Assembly: GCA_020848855.1 (NCBI GenBank)
Contig: JADLHH010000364.1
Coordinates: 1-10,660 of the forward strand
Source: Anaerolineae bacterium
GTDB taxonomy: Bacteria > Chloroflexota > Anaerolineae > Aggregatilineales > Phototrophicaceae
Direction: 5' to 3'
Length of the DNA stretch: 10,660 nt
The notes beneath the pieces are model-generated. The model was not told where the DNA came from and made no database searches. It saw nothing but the letters and a program-made list of their open reading frames with translations. Below are positions 1 to 5,938 of the stretch, piece by piece (the first letter of the stretch is position 1; every line of letters starts with the position of its first letter). Both the position numbers and the translations under genes were made by a program.

Positions 1-141
1 GCGGTGAGGTGAGAGGATTTCACGATGTCTGTGCAGGAGCGCGTCGGGATGCCCCTCCTCCTGAAAGACATCTTCCCCGGCTAGCTCACTCGTCCAGAAT
101 CGTCCTCACCAGCGCCGTCAACGATGCGTTAGAGCCGTCTA
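1..141. other. Left edge with no supported gene
   Basis: No reading frame here can be supported as a gene. The plus strand has only a 19-codon frame from ATG 25 to the TAG at 82-84. On the minus strand, a frame ending at 86-88 has a protein-like tail, but upstream it runs through the mobile element at 152-315. A second minus frame, open from about 98 to position 1, lacks a start codon. The stretch may hold remnants of a decayed gene. Confidence 0.4.
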
Positions 142-151
142 TGATCCCGCC
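142..151. repeat. Left 10-bp target-site duplication
   Basis: TGATCCCGCC directly abuts the left terminal inverted repeat of the element at 152-315. The identical 10 bases directly follow the right end. This is the expected footprint of transposition. Confidence 0.85.
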
Positions 152-315
152 CAGGGTCATCGCATCAAAATAACCATTTAGGTCAAAAGGGGTCATAGGT
201 GTTTTGTAGGGGCAGACCTGTGTGTCTGCCCCAGCGGGCGAACACGTGGGTTCGCCCCTACAAGAGCGTTGTGAACCATTGGAAACCCTGTGTGGAATTT
301 GATGCGATGACCCTG
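152..315. mobile_element. MITE-like non-autonomous element, 164 bp
   Basis: The left end CAGGGTCATCGCATCAAA (152-169) is the perfect reverse complement of the right end TTTGATGCGATGACCCTG (298-315), giving 18-bp terminal inverted repeats. A 10-bp direct duplication flanks both ends. The interior is too short for a transposase, so movement would need one supplied in trans. Nested inside is a two-hairpin GTAGGGGC palindrome (206-261). From general knowledge, CAGGG-type ends with a 10-bp duplication would suit an IS4- or ISAs1-like transposase, but I cannot assign the family. Element plus one duplication copy is 174 bp. The insertion stops 9 bp short of the -35 box of the promoter at 335-363. 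Confidence 0.8.
206..261. repeat. GTAGGGGC palindromic repeat, two-hairpin copy
   Basis: The copy is bounded by GTAGGGGC (206-213) and its reverse complement GCCCCTAC (254-261). Inside are two hairpins: GGGGCAGAC/GTCTGCCCC (209-217 with 224-232, 6-nt loop) and GGGCGAAC/GTTCGCCC (236-243 with 250-257, 6-nt loop). Related single-hairpin copies lie at 1460-1484 and 4780-4814. Confidence 0.75.
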
Positions 316-325
316 TGATCCCGCC
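316..325. repeat. Right 10-bp target-site duplication
   Basis: TGATCCCGCC directly follows the right inverted repeat of the MITE-like element and is identical to 142-151. Confidence 0.85.
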
Positions 326-334
326 TGTGACCCG

Positions 335-363
335 TTGACTTTTCCCGTGAGTTCGGCTATCCT
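335..363 (+). promoter_or_regulatory. Sigma70-type promoter, TTGACT-17-TATCCT
   Basis: TTGACT (335-340, 5/6 to consensus) is followed by a 17-bp spacer and TATCCT (358-363, 4/6). It points toward the GNAT genes and would give a leader of almost 290 nt before the GTG at 658. The MITE-like element sits immediately upstream, so it may have altered upstream control. The call rests on sequence match only. Confidence 0.5.
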
Positions 364-407
364 GTTTTGAGCAGACGCGAAAATCCTTTCGCATAAGCAG
401 GTGTTTT

Positions 408-485
408 ATGACAACCCTCATCCCGTTCCTCATGTATGTCGCGCCCGGCACGGAGTCTGTCTGCGGAGCCGACGCTCCGACCTGA
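408..485 (+). CDS. Possible 25-residue leader peptide
   Basis: ATG at 408 opens a 25-codon frame ending at TGA 483-485, reading MTTLIPFLMYVAPGTESVCG and then ADAPT. A weak AGG (399-401) precedes the start. The last codons overlap a perfect hairpin, CGGAGC-CGAC-GCTCCG (464-479). The frame lies about 40 nt downstream of the promoter at 335-363 and within the long leader of the GNAT gene, so translation could influence the hairpin. I recognise no homologue, and a chance open frame is a real alternative. Confidence 0.22.
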   Translation: MTTLIPFLMYVAPGTESVCGADAPT

Positions 486-486
486 C

Positions 487-509
487 TGACCGCCGGAGTG
501 ACCGCCGGA
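487..509 (+). repeat. 12-bp tandem repeat in GNAT leader
   Basis: TGACCGCCGGA occurs at 487-497 and again at 499-509, separated by one base. It lies directly after the stop of the possible leader peptide. It could be a protein-binding direct repeat or simple duplication. The remainder, 510-640, shows no recognisable feature. Confidence 0.5.
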
Positions 510-657
510 CGACCTAAACGCCATACCGTCCATACAACTGAAGATGCTTATGCTCACGCCATCCGCTGGATCACGCGGTCGGGGCGCTGCTGCCTGTCGA
601 GGGCGCGGCGTGGCAGCCGAAATTCTGCTTTCGTTGGATAGATAGGAGTACCAAACC

Positions 658-1404
658 GTGCTCGCGTACAAGTACGAGTACAAAGATAGACAGGTGCCGG
701 GGACGATCTCCGTCCATCCGGCGCAGTCGCACCATACCGAAGCCATTCAGGCATTGGCAGGGGAAGCCTATGGCATCGCCCCGAACCTTGCGGCAGACTG
801 GTTTGCCGCTGAGCAGTATCGCAGCCGCATCGAGCATTTCCCCGAAGGACAGTTCGTCGCCCTGGAGGACGCCACCGGCAGGGTGGTTGGCATGACCTCC
901 AGTATGCGCTTCCACTACAACCCGGAGTCGACGTTCGTCGAAGACTGGGATCGCACCACCGGTTATGGCTGACTGACCACGCACGCCCCTGATGGCGAGT
1001 GGATGTATGGCGTCGAGACGTTCGTGCATCCCGACTTCCAGGGTTCCGGCGTGGGCAGCAAGCTGATGAACGCGCGCTTTGACCTGATCCGCCGCCTCAA
1101 CCTGCGCGGCATTGTCGCCGGCAGCCTGTTCGTGGACTACGAAGCTGTCGCCGAAGAGATGTCGCCGGAGCAGTACGTTCAGGAAGTGGTCGAGGGCAAG
1201 CGCTTCGACTCGAACCTGAGCAAGCAGCTTGGCAAGGGTTTCAAGGTGCGCAACCTGATCCCGAACTACACCGAAGAGCCGCGCACGCGCGATTACGCGG
1301 CGGCAATCGTCTGGGTCAACCCAGAATACCGCCTGAAGATCATCCCCTTCACCCCATTCGCGGCGGAGACGGAGATCGTCGAGGCGACCGGTACGGGATC
1401 GTAA
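658..1404 (+). pseudogene. GNAT-family N-acetyltransferase with in-frame TGA
   Basis: The reading frame is 248 codons plus stop and starts at GTG 658, with AGGAG at 644-648 (9-nt spacing). A TGA at codon 105 (970-972) breaks it, and the same frame resumes without any shift to TAA 1402-1404. The tandem paralogue has Trp (TGG) at the matching place: its DGWLTRHDP aligns with YG*LTTHAP here, so one G-to-A change explains the stop. The GNAT acetyl-CoA motif Q-x-x-G-x-G is present at residues 128-133, after the break, so the upstream fragment alone should be inactive. Sequence after the stop keeps the paralogue's conserved stretches (LNLRGIVAGS, YVQEVVEGK, LIPNY), which argues for a recent mutation, a sequencing error or readthrough rather than old decay. 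The domain resembles the GNAT half of YhcX-type nitrilase fusions, from memory. Acceptor substrate unknown. Confidence 0.75.
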
Positions 1405-1417
1405 CGTCGAGAATCTT

Positions 1418-1435
1418 CAGGGGATGCTTCCCCTG
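1418..1435 (+). terminator. Stem-loop after the first GNAT gene
   Basis: CAGGGGA-TGCT-TCCCCTG forms a perfect 7-bp stem with a 4-nt loop, 13 nt after the TAA of the interrupted GNAT gene. No T-run follows, so it is not a classical intrinsic terminator. It may be a weak terminator or a 3'-end stabilising structure. Confidence 0.4.
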
Positions 1436-1459
1436 TGCTGCAACAATCCAGCAATCCAT

Positions 1460-1484
1460 GTAGGGGCGGGTCTGAGACCCGCCC
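1460..1484. repeat. GTAGGGGC palindromic repeat, single-hairpin copy
   Basis: GTAGGGGC opens the copy, and GGGCGGGTC/GACCCGCCC (1464-1472 with 1476-1484) forms a 9-bp stem with a 3-nt loop. The closing CCTAC end seen in the other copies is missing. It lies between the two GNAT paralogues and overlaps the upstream extension of the second gene's open frame, which supports the later ATG start. Confidence 0.65.
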
Positions 1485-1522
1485 ACCAACACCAATCCGC
1501 TGCAGAGAACGGCGAGAAAGCC

Positions 1523-2230
1523 ATGCCCGCGTCCGAGCCTGACCCTCAAACCATCTCCATTGTCCCAACGCTGCCGGATTACGCCGAGCAGATGGAAGAC
1601 CTGTCGCACGTCGTCTACGGCAGCTCGCGCGCGAACCCGGATGGCACGCTGACCGCGCCGCATTTCCGTCGCCACGTCGAATTGTTCCCGCAGGGGCAGT
1701 TCGTGGCGCTTGCGCATACTGCGGGAGGCGAGCGAGTCGTCGGCTTGACCGCCAGTATGCGCGTCCCATTCGACCCAGCGAACCCATTCATCGAATCGTG
1801 GCACACAACGATCAGCGACGGCTGGCTGACGCGCCACGACCCCGCCGCCGACTGGATGTACGGCGTCGAAACCTGCGTGCATCCCGGCTATCGCAGCCGA
1901 GGCGTCGGCGGCAGGCTGATGGAAGCCCGCTTCGCGCTGGCGAAAGCGCTCAACCTGCGCGGCATGGTCGCCGGCAGCGCCGTGATCTCCTATGCCGAAG
2001 CACCCGATCACGTCTCGCCGGATGAGTACGTGCAGGGCGTGATCGACGGCACATATTTCGATACCAACCTGACCAAGCAGTTGCGTAAAGGCTTCAGGGC
2101 GGTCGCATTGATCCCCAATTACCTGCCCGACCCGGAAACGCGCGGCTGGGGCGTGGTGATCGTGTGGGAGAACCCAGACTACGACCCGGCGCGCCCGGTG
2201 ATCGTCACGCCGCTTCCAACTCGCGTGTAG
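1523..2230 (+). CDS. GNAT-family N-acetyltransferase
   Basis: This 235-residue protein should transfer an acetyl (or other acyl) group from acyl-CoA to an amine; the acceptor is unknown. The acetyl-CoA loop R-x-x-G-x-G is at residues 124-129, in HPGYRSRGVGGRLM, followed by a LNLRGMVAGS segment. The C-terminal part carries YVQGVIDG, KQLRKGFRA and LIPNYLPDPETRGW, a pattern I associate with the GNAT domain fused to nitrilases in YhcX-like proteins; here it stands alone. I chose ATG 1523, preceded by a GGCGAG purine stretch, because the frame upstream to 1424 runs through two hairpins of repeat character. It is the intact paralogue of the gene at 658-1404 and could be co-transcribed with it, although two stem-loops lie between. 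It converges with the methyltransferase gene across a 10-bp gap. Confidence 0.88.
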   Translation: MPASEPDPQTISIVPTLPDYAEQMEDLSHVVYGSSRANPDGTLTAPHFRRHVELFPQGQFVALAHTAGGERVVGLTASMRVPFDPANPFIESWHTTISDGWLTRHDPAADWMYGVETCVHPGYRSRGVGGRLMEARFALAKALNLRGMVAGSAVISYAEAPDHVSPDEYVQGVIDGTYFDTNLTKQLRKGFRAVALIPNYLPDPETRGWGVVIVWENPDYDPARPVIVTPLPTRV

Positions 2231-2240
2231 TGCCCGGCGG

Positions 2241-2921
2241 TCAGGGTTTCGTCCACACCAGCGAATAACGCCAGAGTAGATGCCGCTTCACTTCAGCGCC
2301 CGGCAGCAGTCCGGCGCAGGCACGCCGCACCTCGCTGATCGCGGGGAAAACCTCGTCGTGACCGTGGGCGTGCCAGGCGGCGCGCGCTTCGGGAGACTCA
2401 GCCCGATTCCCGCCCCGGAGCCGCTTCAGCGCCATATTCAGCGGCACGGCAGCCGCGCTTCGCAGCAGATCGCCTAATCCCTCATCCCGGCACAGGTCGA
2501 GCACCAGCAGCACGCCGCCCGGCTTGAGCGCCGCCTTCAGCTTCGGCAGCACGTCCGCCAGCGCCAGATGATGCAGCGTCGCAATCGAGGCAATGCAGTC
2601 GAAGCGCGCGGCGGGCAGAGGATAATTCATCACGTCCGCCTGCACGTACTCGATCTGCGGGTACGCGGCGGAGCGCTGGCGCGCCAGCGTCAGCATCCCC
2701 GGCGAAAGATCGAGCGCCAGCACATGCCCGGAACGCCGCGCCAGCAGCCGCGCGAATTCGCCGCTGCCGCAGCCGACTTCCAGCGCTTCGGCGCAGCGGG
2801 CGGGCGCGTGCCGCAGCAGATAGTCGTGATGGTGGGTGTTGTGATTCCACCCGCCATCCTCGTCCGCATCCACCTGCGCGATCCGGTCGAAATCTGCCTG
2901 AACTTCCGCTACGGTTTTCAT
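2241..2921 (-). CDS. Class I SAM-dependent methyltransferase
   Basis: This 226-residue soluble protein has the Rossmann-type SAM-binding fold. Motif I is LEVGCGSGEFA (residues 47-57), the acidic residue ending strand 2 is D71 (LALDLSPGML), D96 lies in the VQADVMNYPLP stretch, and LKPGG follows at 132-136. The arrangement resembles Methyltransf_11/25 (UbiE/BioC-like) enzymes. HH at 117-118 sits where these proteins have their post-II segment. The N-terminal stretch W-N-H-N-T-H-H-H-D-Y (25-34) is His-rich and may shape the substrate pocket. The start ATG lacks a strong Shine-Dalgarno (AAAGAG about 13 nt upstream). It is transcribed divergently from the binding-protein gene at 3094 and converges with the GNAT gene. 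The substrate cannot be read from the sequence. Confidence 0.88.
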   Translation of the reverse strand: MKTVAEVQADFDRIAQVDADEDGGWNHNTHHHDYLLRHAPARCAEALEVGCGSGEFARLLARRSGHVLALDLSPGMLTLARQRSAAYPQIEYVQADVMNYPLPAARFDCIASIATLHHLALADVLPKLKAALKPGGVLLVLDLCRDEGLGDLLRSAAAVPLNMALKRLRGGNRAESPEARAAWHAHGHDEVFPAISEVRRACAGLLPGAEVKRHLLWRYSLVWTKP

Positions 2922-2939
2922 CAGGAATTAACGCTCTTT

Positions 2940-2968
2940 TTGCCCATTAATGTTAAAGAGATTACAAT
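2940..2968 (+). promoter_or_regulatory. Promoter for the ABC importer operon
   Basis: TTGCCC (2940-2945) and TACAAT (2963-2968) are separated by 17 bp, matching the sigma70 consensus at 4/6 and 5/6. Transcription would start near 2975 and give a leader of about 120 nt before ATG 3094. An inverted repeat, CTCTTT/AAAGAG (2934-2939 with 2955-2960), overlaps the promoter and could serve as an operator. It also lies upstream of the divergent methyltransferase gene. Confidence 0.45.
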
Positions 2969-2980
2969 TTGGCGTCGAAA

Positions 2981-3058
2981 GCAGCAACAATTGGAAATGA
3001 ACCATCTTCGCCAGCAGTGACTATTTCATACACTCACTAACGACGGCAATTGTGCTGC
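2981..3058 (+). promoter_or_regulatory. Possible structured leader of the importer mRNA
   Basis: GCAGCAACAATTG (2981-2993) pairs with CAATTGTGCTGC (3047-3058) with one bulged base. A smaller stem, AGTGA/TCACT (3016-3020 with 3034-3038), lies inside. The structure would end about 22 nt before the Shine-Dalgarno of the binding-protein gene. No riboswitch class is recognised; it could also be a DNA operator. Confidence 0.3.
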
Positions 3059-3093
3059 GCGTTCTGTCACGGTTTCTTAAAAGGAGCGTATTT

Positions 3094-4755
3094 ATGAGTC
3101 CCCGATTCCGTTTGTTATCGTTGGCGCTGCTGGTCATTTTTGCGCTGAGCGTCCCCGCCCTGGCGCAGGATATGCCGGCAAACCAGACTGTTTCCGACGA
3201 CGGCTGGATCACCTACGCCGCCGAAAGCTGCGACTATGGTGGCGAAATCCAGTCGATCACGGCTGTGGATGCCACGACCGTCCAGTTCCAGTTGTGCTAC
3301 CCCGACCCGGCGCTGCCCGCCAAGGTGGCGTTCTCCGGGTTCGCCATTCACTCGTCCGATCAGCTTCAGGCGACCGGCGGCGGTGGCGATATCCTGACCA
3401 ACCCCATCGGCACGGGTCCCTGGAAGTTTGACCACTGGGATCTCGGCAACGAGATCGTCTTCACCCGCTACGACGATTACTACGGTGACAAGACCATCGA
3501 AGATACGCTGATTTTCCGCTGGAACTCGGAAGCGGCGGCGCGTCTGGTCGAGCTTCAGGCGGGCAACGTCGATGGTATCGACAACATTGCGCCGCTGGAC
3601 TTCGACACGGTGGCGAACGACCCCAACCTGCAGCTTTTCCCGCGTGAAGGCTTGAACGTCATGTACCTGGGCGTCAACAACACCATCGCGCCGTTCGACA
3701 ACGTCAGTGTGCGCCAGGCGGTTGCCCACGCCATCGACAAGCAGCGTATCATTGATAACTTCTACCCGCCCGGCTCGTCGGTTGCCGACCAGTTCATGCC
3801 GACCTCGATCTTCGGCTACACCTCGGAAGTCGCGCCGCTGGCGTATGACCAGGCAGCCGCGATGCAGCTCCTTGATGAGTCCGGCGTCACCCTGCCCATT
3901 GAAGTCCCGCTGAGCTACCGCGACGTGGTGCGCAGCTACCTGCCGCAGCCCGGTGTGGTCGCCGCCGACATCCAGCAGCAGTTGAACTCGCTGGGCGATG
4001 GCGCCTACTTCAACGTCACCATCGACGTTCAGGAATCGACCACCTTCCTGGATAACGCTTCCGCCGGCACGCTGCCGCTGTTCCTGCTCGGCTGGGGCGC
4101 GGACTACCCGGATGCGACCAACTTCCTCGACTACCACTTCGGCTCCGGCGCGAACGCGTCGTTCGGCGACAAGTTCCCGGAAATCACCGGTCCGCTCCAG
4201 GACGGCGCGCGCCTTGCCGACCCGGCAGCCCGCTATCCGTTCTATGTCGAGGCGAACACCGCCATCCGCGACCTCGTGCCGATGGTTCCGATTGCGCACG
4301 GCGGTTCGGCGATTGCCTACCGCGCTGCGATTGCGAACGCGCACGTCAGCCCGCTGGGCAACGAGCAGTTCTCGCAGATGGAAGACCCGGATGACAGCAA
4401 CTTCGTCTGGATGCAGAACGGCGAACCGGGCAGCCTGTATTGCAACGACGAGACCGACGGCGAATCGCTGCGTGCCTGCGAGCAGGTCAGCGAATCGCTG
4501 CTGGCTTACGAAGTCGGCGGTACGGCAGTCGTTCCCGGTCTGGCGGAAAGCTATGAAGCCAGCGAAGACCTCCTGACCTGGACGTTCCACCTGCGCGAAG
4601 GCGTCAAGTTCCATGATGGTTCCGACCTCGACGCCAACGACGTGGTCATGACGTATGCCGCCGAATGGGATGTCGCCAGCCCCCTGCACGTCGGGCGTAC
4701 CGGTAACTTCGACTACTTCTCGGCGCTGTTCGGCGCGTTCCTGAACGTCGAATAA
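3094..4755 (+). CDS. Circularly permuted SBP_bac_5-type ABC substrate-binding protein
   Basis: This secreted 553-residue protein should capture a solute, by family a peptide, nickel or similar compound, for the permeases downstream. ATG 3094 is chosen over the frame start at 3052 because AAGGAG (3081-3086) lies 7 nt upstream and a signal peptide follows at once (1-24, cleavage after PALA). There is no lipobox. Segment order is unusual. The mature protein begins with what is normally an internal region (IQSITAVDATTVQF, then NPIGTGPWKF at 103-112, then RYDDYYGD). It continues to the usual family C-terminus near 419-425 (SPLGNEQ). It then runs into the usual family N-terminus: GEPGSL from 443, VPGLAESYEASED, FHLREGVKFHDGS at 498-510 and DVVMTY at 516-521. 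Cysteines 46, 68, 450 and 462 may form disulfides. The specific ligand is unknown. Confidence 0.9.
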   Translation: MSPRFRLLSLALLVIFALSVPALAQDMPANQTVSDDGWITYAAESCDYGGEIQSITAVDATTVQFQLCYPDPALPAKVAFSGFAIHSSDQLQATGGGGDILTNPIGTGPWKFDHWDLGNEIVFTRYDDYYGDKTIEDTLIFRWNSEAAARLVELQAGNVDGIDNIAPLDFDTVANDPNLQLFPREGLNVMYLGVNNTIAPFDNVSVRQAVAHAIDKQRIIDNFYPPGSSVADQFMPTSIFGYTSEVAPLAYDQAAAMQLLDESGVTLPIEVPLSYRDVVRSYLPQPGVVAADIQQQLNSLGDGAYFNVTIDVQESTTFLDNASAGTLPLFLLGWGADYPDATNFLDYHFGSGANASFGDKFPEITGPLQDGARLADPAARYPFYVEANTAIRDLVPMVPIAHGGSAIAYRAAIANAHVSPLGNEQFSQMEDPDDSNFVWMQNGEPGSLYCNDETDGESLRACEQVSESLLAYEVGGTAVVPGLAESYEASEDLLTWTFHLREGVKFHDGSDLDANDVVMTYAAEWDVASPLHVGRTGNFDYFSALFGAFLNVE

Positions 4756-4779
4756 GCGAAGTGAACACCGTGTAATCGT

Positions 4780-4814
4780 GTAGGGGCGAGACGCATCTTA
4801 TATCTCGCCCCTAC
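4780..4814. repeat. GTAGGGGC palindrome between binding protein and permease
   Basis: GTAGGGGCGAGA (4780-4791) and TCTCGCCCCTAC (4803-4814) form a perfect 12-bp stem with an 11-nt loop. It starts 25 nt after the binding-protein stop and ends 36 nt before the permease start. Within the transcript, such a stem could protect the upstream message or attenuate downstream transcription, raising binding protein over permease. No T-run directly follows. Confidence 0.7.
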
Positions 4815-4850
4815 TGTTAATAAAGTTCGCAAACACAAGAAGCTGACTAT

Positions 4851-5927
4851 ATGCTAGCCTTTATCGCCCGCCGCCTCATCGTGTCGATCCCCGTCCTGAT
4901 CGGCATTCTGGCGGTCACCTTCCTGCTCGGACGAATGATCCCCGGCGACCCCTGCCGCGCCATGCTCGGCGAACGCGCCACCGACGAACTCTGCGATGCC
5001 TATATCAAGCGTATGGGGCTGGACCAGCCGATAGCGACCCAGTTCGTCGTCTACATGGGCAACGTCCTGCGCGGGGACTTCGGCACGTCGCTGCGCTATT
5101 CGCGCACCATCCCCGACCTGCTCGCCGAACGCCTGCCCGTGACCATCGAACTCGGCGCGGCGGCGATGCTGTTCGCCGTCACCATTGGCATTCCGCTGGG
5201 CGTCATCTCGGCGTATCGCCGCAACACGGCAGTAGATGTGGGCACGATGATCGGCGCGAACATCGGCGTCTCGATGCCGGTCTTCTGGCTGGGGTTAATG
5301 CTGGCATATATCTTCGCGGTGTCGCTCAAGGATACGCCGTTCGCCCTGCCGCCGTCCGGGCGGCTCCCGGCGGGCTATCAGGTCGTCCCGTTTTACGAAG
5401 CCTGGCATCTGCTGGGTGATGGTCAGGAACCTTCGTCGTTCATGGTTTTCATCTCGCGGTTGAACATCCTCAACGCCGTCCTGACGCTCAACGGTGAATT
5501 GTTCGTCAACGCCCTGCGCTATCTGATCCTACCGGCGGTCGCAGTCGGCACGATTCCGATGTCGATCATTGCTCGCATGACGCGCTCCAGTGTGCTGGAG
5601 ACGCTCGGACAGGATTACGTCCGCACTGCCCGCGCCAAAGGGCTGCGCGAGTCGGTCGTGGTCGTGCGCCACGCCGTCCGCAACGCCATGCTGCCCATCG
5701 TCACCATCATCGGCTTGAACTTCGGCGGGCTGGTCAGCGGCGCGGTGCTCACCGAGACGATCTTCGGCTTGACCGGCGTCGGACGCACGCTGGTGGACGG
5801 CATCACCGCCCGCGATTACACCCTCGTGCAGGGTTTCACCATCGTCATCGCGGTTTCGTTCGTGCTGATCAACCTGGTCGTCGACTTGATCTACGGCTAT
5901 CTTGACCCGCGCATCCGCGTCAACTGA
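4851..5927 (+). CDS. DppB-like ABC transporter permease
   Basis: This 358-residue inner-membrane protein is one half of the translocation channel of a peptide/nickel-type importer (binding-protein-dependent transport family, BPD_transp_1). The first membrane segment is at about 9-27, followed by the family's RMIPGDP turn (28-34) and RGDFGTS (74-80). Further hydrophobic segments lie at about 100-120, 132-158, 222-242, 283-303 and 328-348. The cytoplasmic EAA loop that contacts the ATPase is DYVRTARAKGL (255-265). The DPRI ending is typical. A polar stretch at 160-218 is probably the extracytoplasmic loop. The start ATG has only a weak AAGAAG ahead of it. The gene follows the binding protein and precedes the DppC-like gene by 11 bp. 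Confidence 0.93.
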   Translation: MLAFIARRLIVSIPVLIGILAVTFLLGRMIPGDPCRAMLGERATDELCDAYIKRMGLDQPIATQFVVYMGNVLRGDFGTSLRYSRTIPDLLAERLPVTIELGAAAMLFAVTIGIPLGVISAYRRNTAVDVGTMIGANIGVSMPVFWLGLMLAYIFAVSLKDTPFALPPSGRLPAGYQVVPFYEAWHLLGDGQEPSSFMVFISRLNILNAVLTLNGELFVNALRYLILPAVAVGTIPMSIIARMTRSSVLETLGQDYVRTARAKGLRESVVVVRHAVRNAMLPIVTIIGLNFGGLVSGAVLTETIFGLTGVGRTLVDGITARDYTLVQGFTIVIAVSFVLINLVVDLIYGYLDPRIRVN

Positions 5928-5938
5928 GCGAGGGGATC

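Noticed and set aside
1..98. Minus-strand frame leaving the left edge, with a protein-like stretch (LAGEDVFQEEGHPDALLHRH)
   Set aside because: No start codon follows the preceding in-frame stop, and the stretch is too short to assign to any family.
86..451. 121-codon minus-strand frame at the left edge
   Set aside because: It runs through the mobile element (174 bp including one target duplication, so frame-neutral) and its hairpins. The tail looks protein-like, but there is no ribosome site or recognisable family; at most a remnant.
970..972. TGA as selenocysteine or genome-wide UGA-to-Trp recoding
   Set aside because: The paralogue has Trp, not Cys, at this position; GNAT enzymes need no selenocysteine; other genes here use TGG for Trp and TGA as a normal stop.
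3115..4689. 524-codon open frame on the minus strand opposite the binding-protein gene
   Set aside because: It is antisense to a clear secreted protein with a ribosome site. Long antisense frames are expected in GC-rich genes, and the translation has no recognisable motif or start signal.
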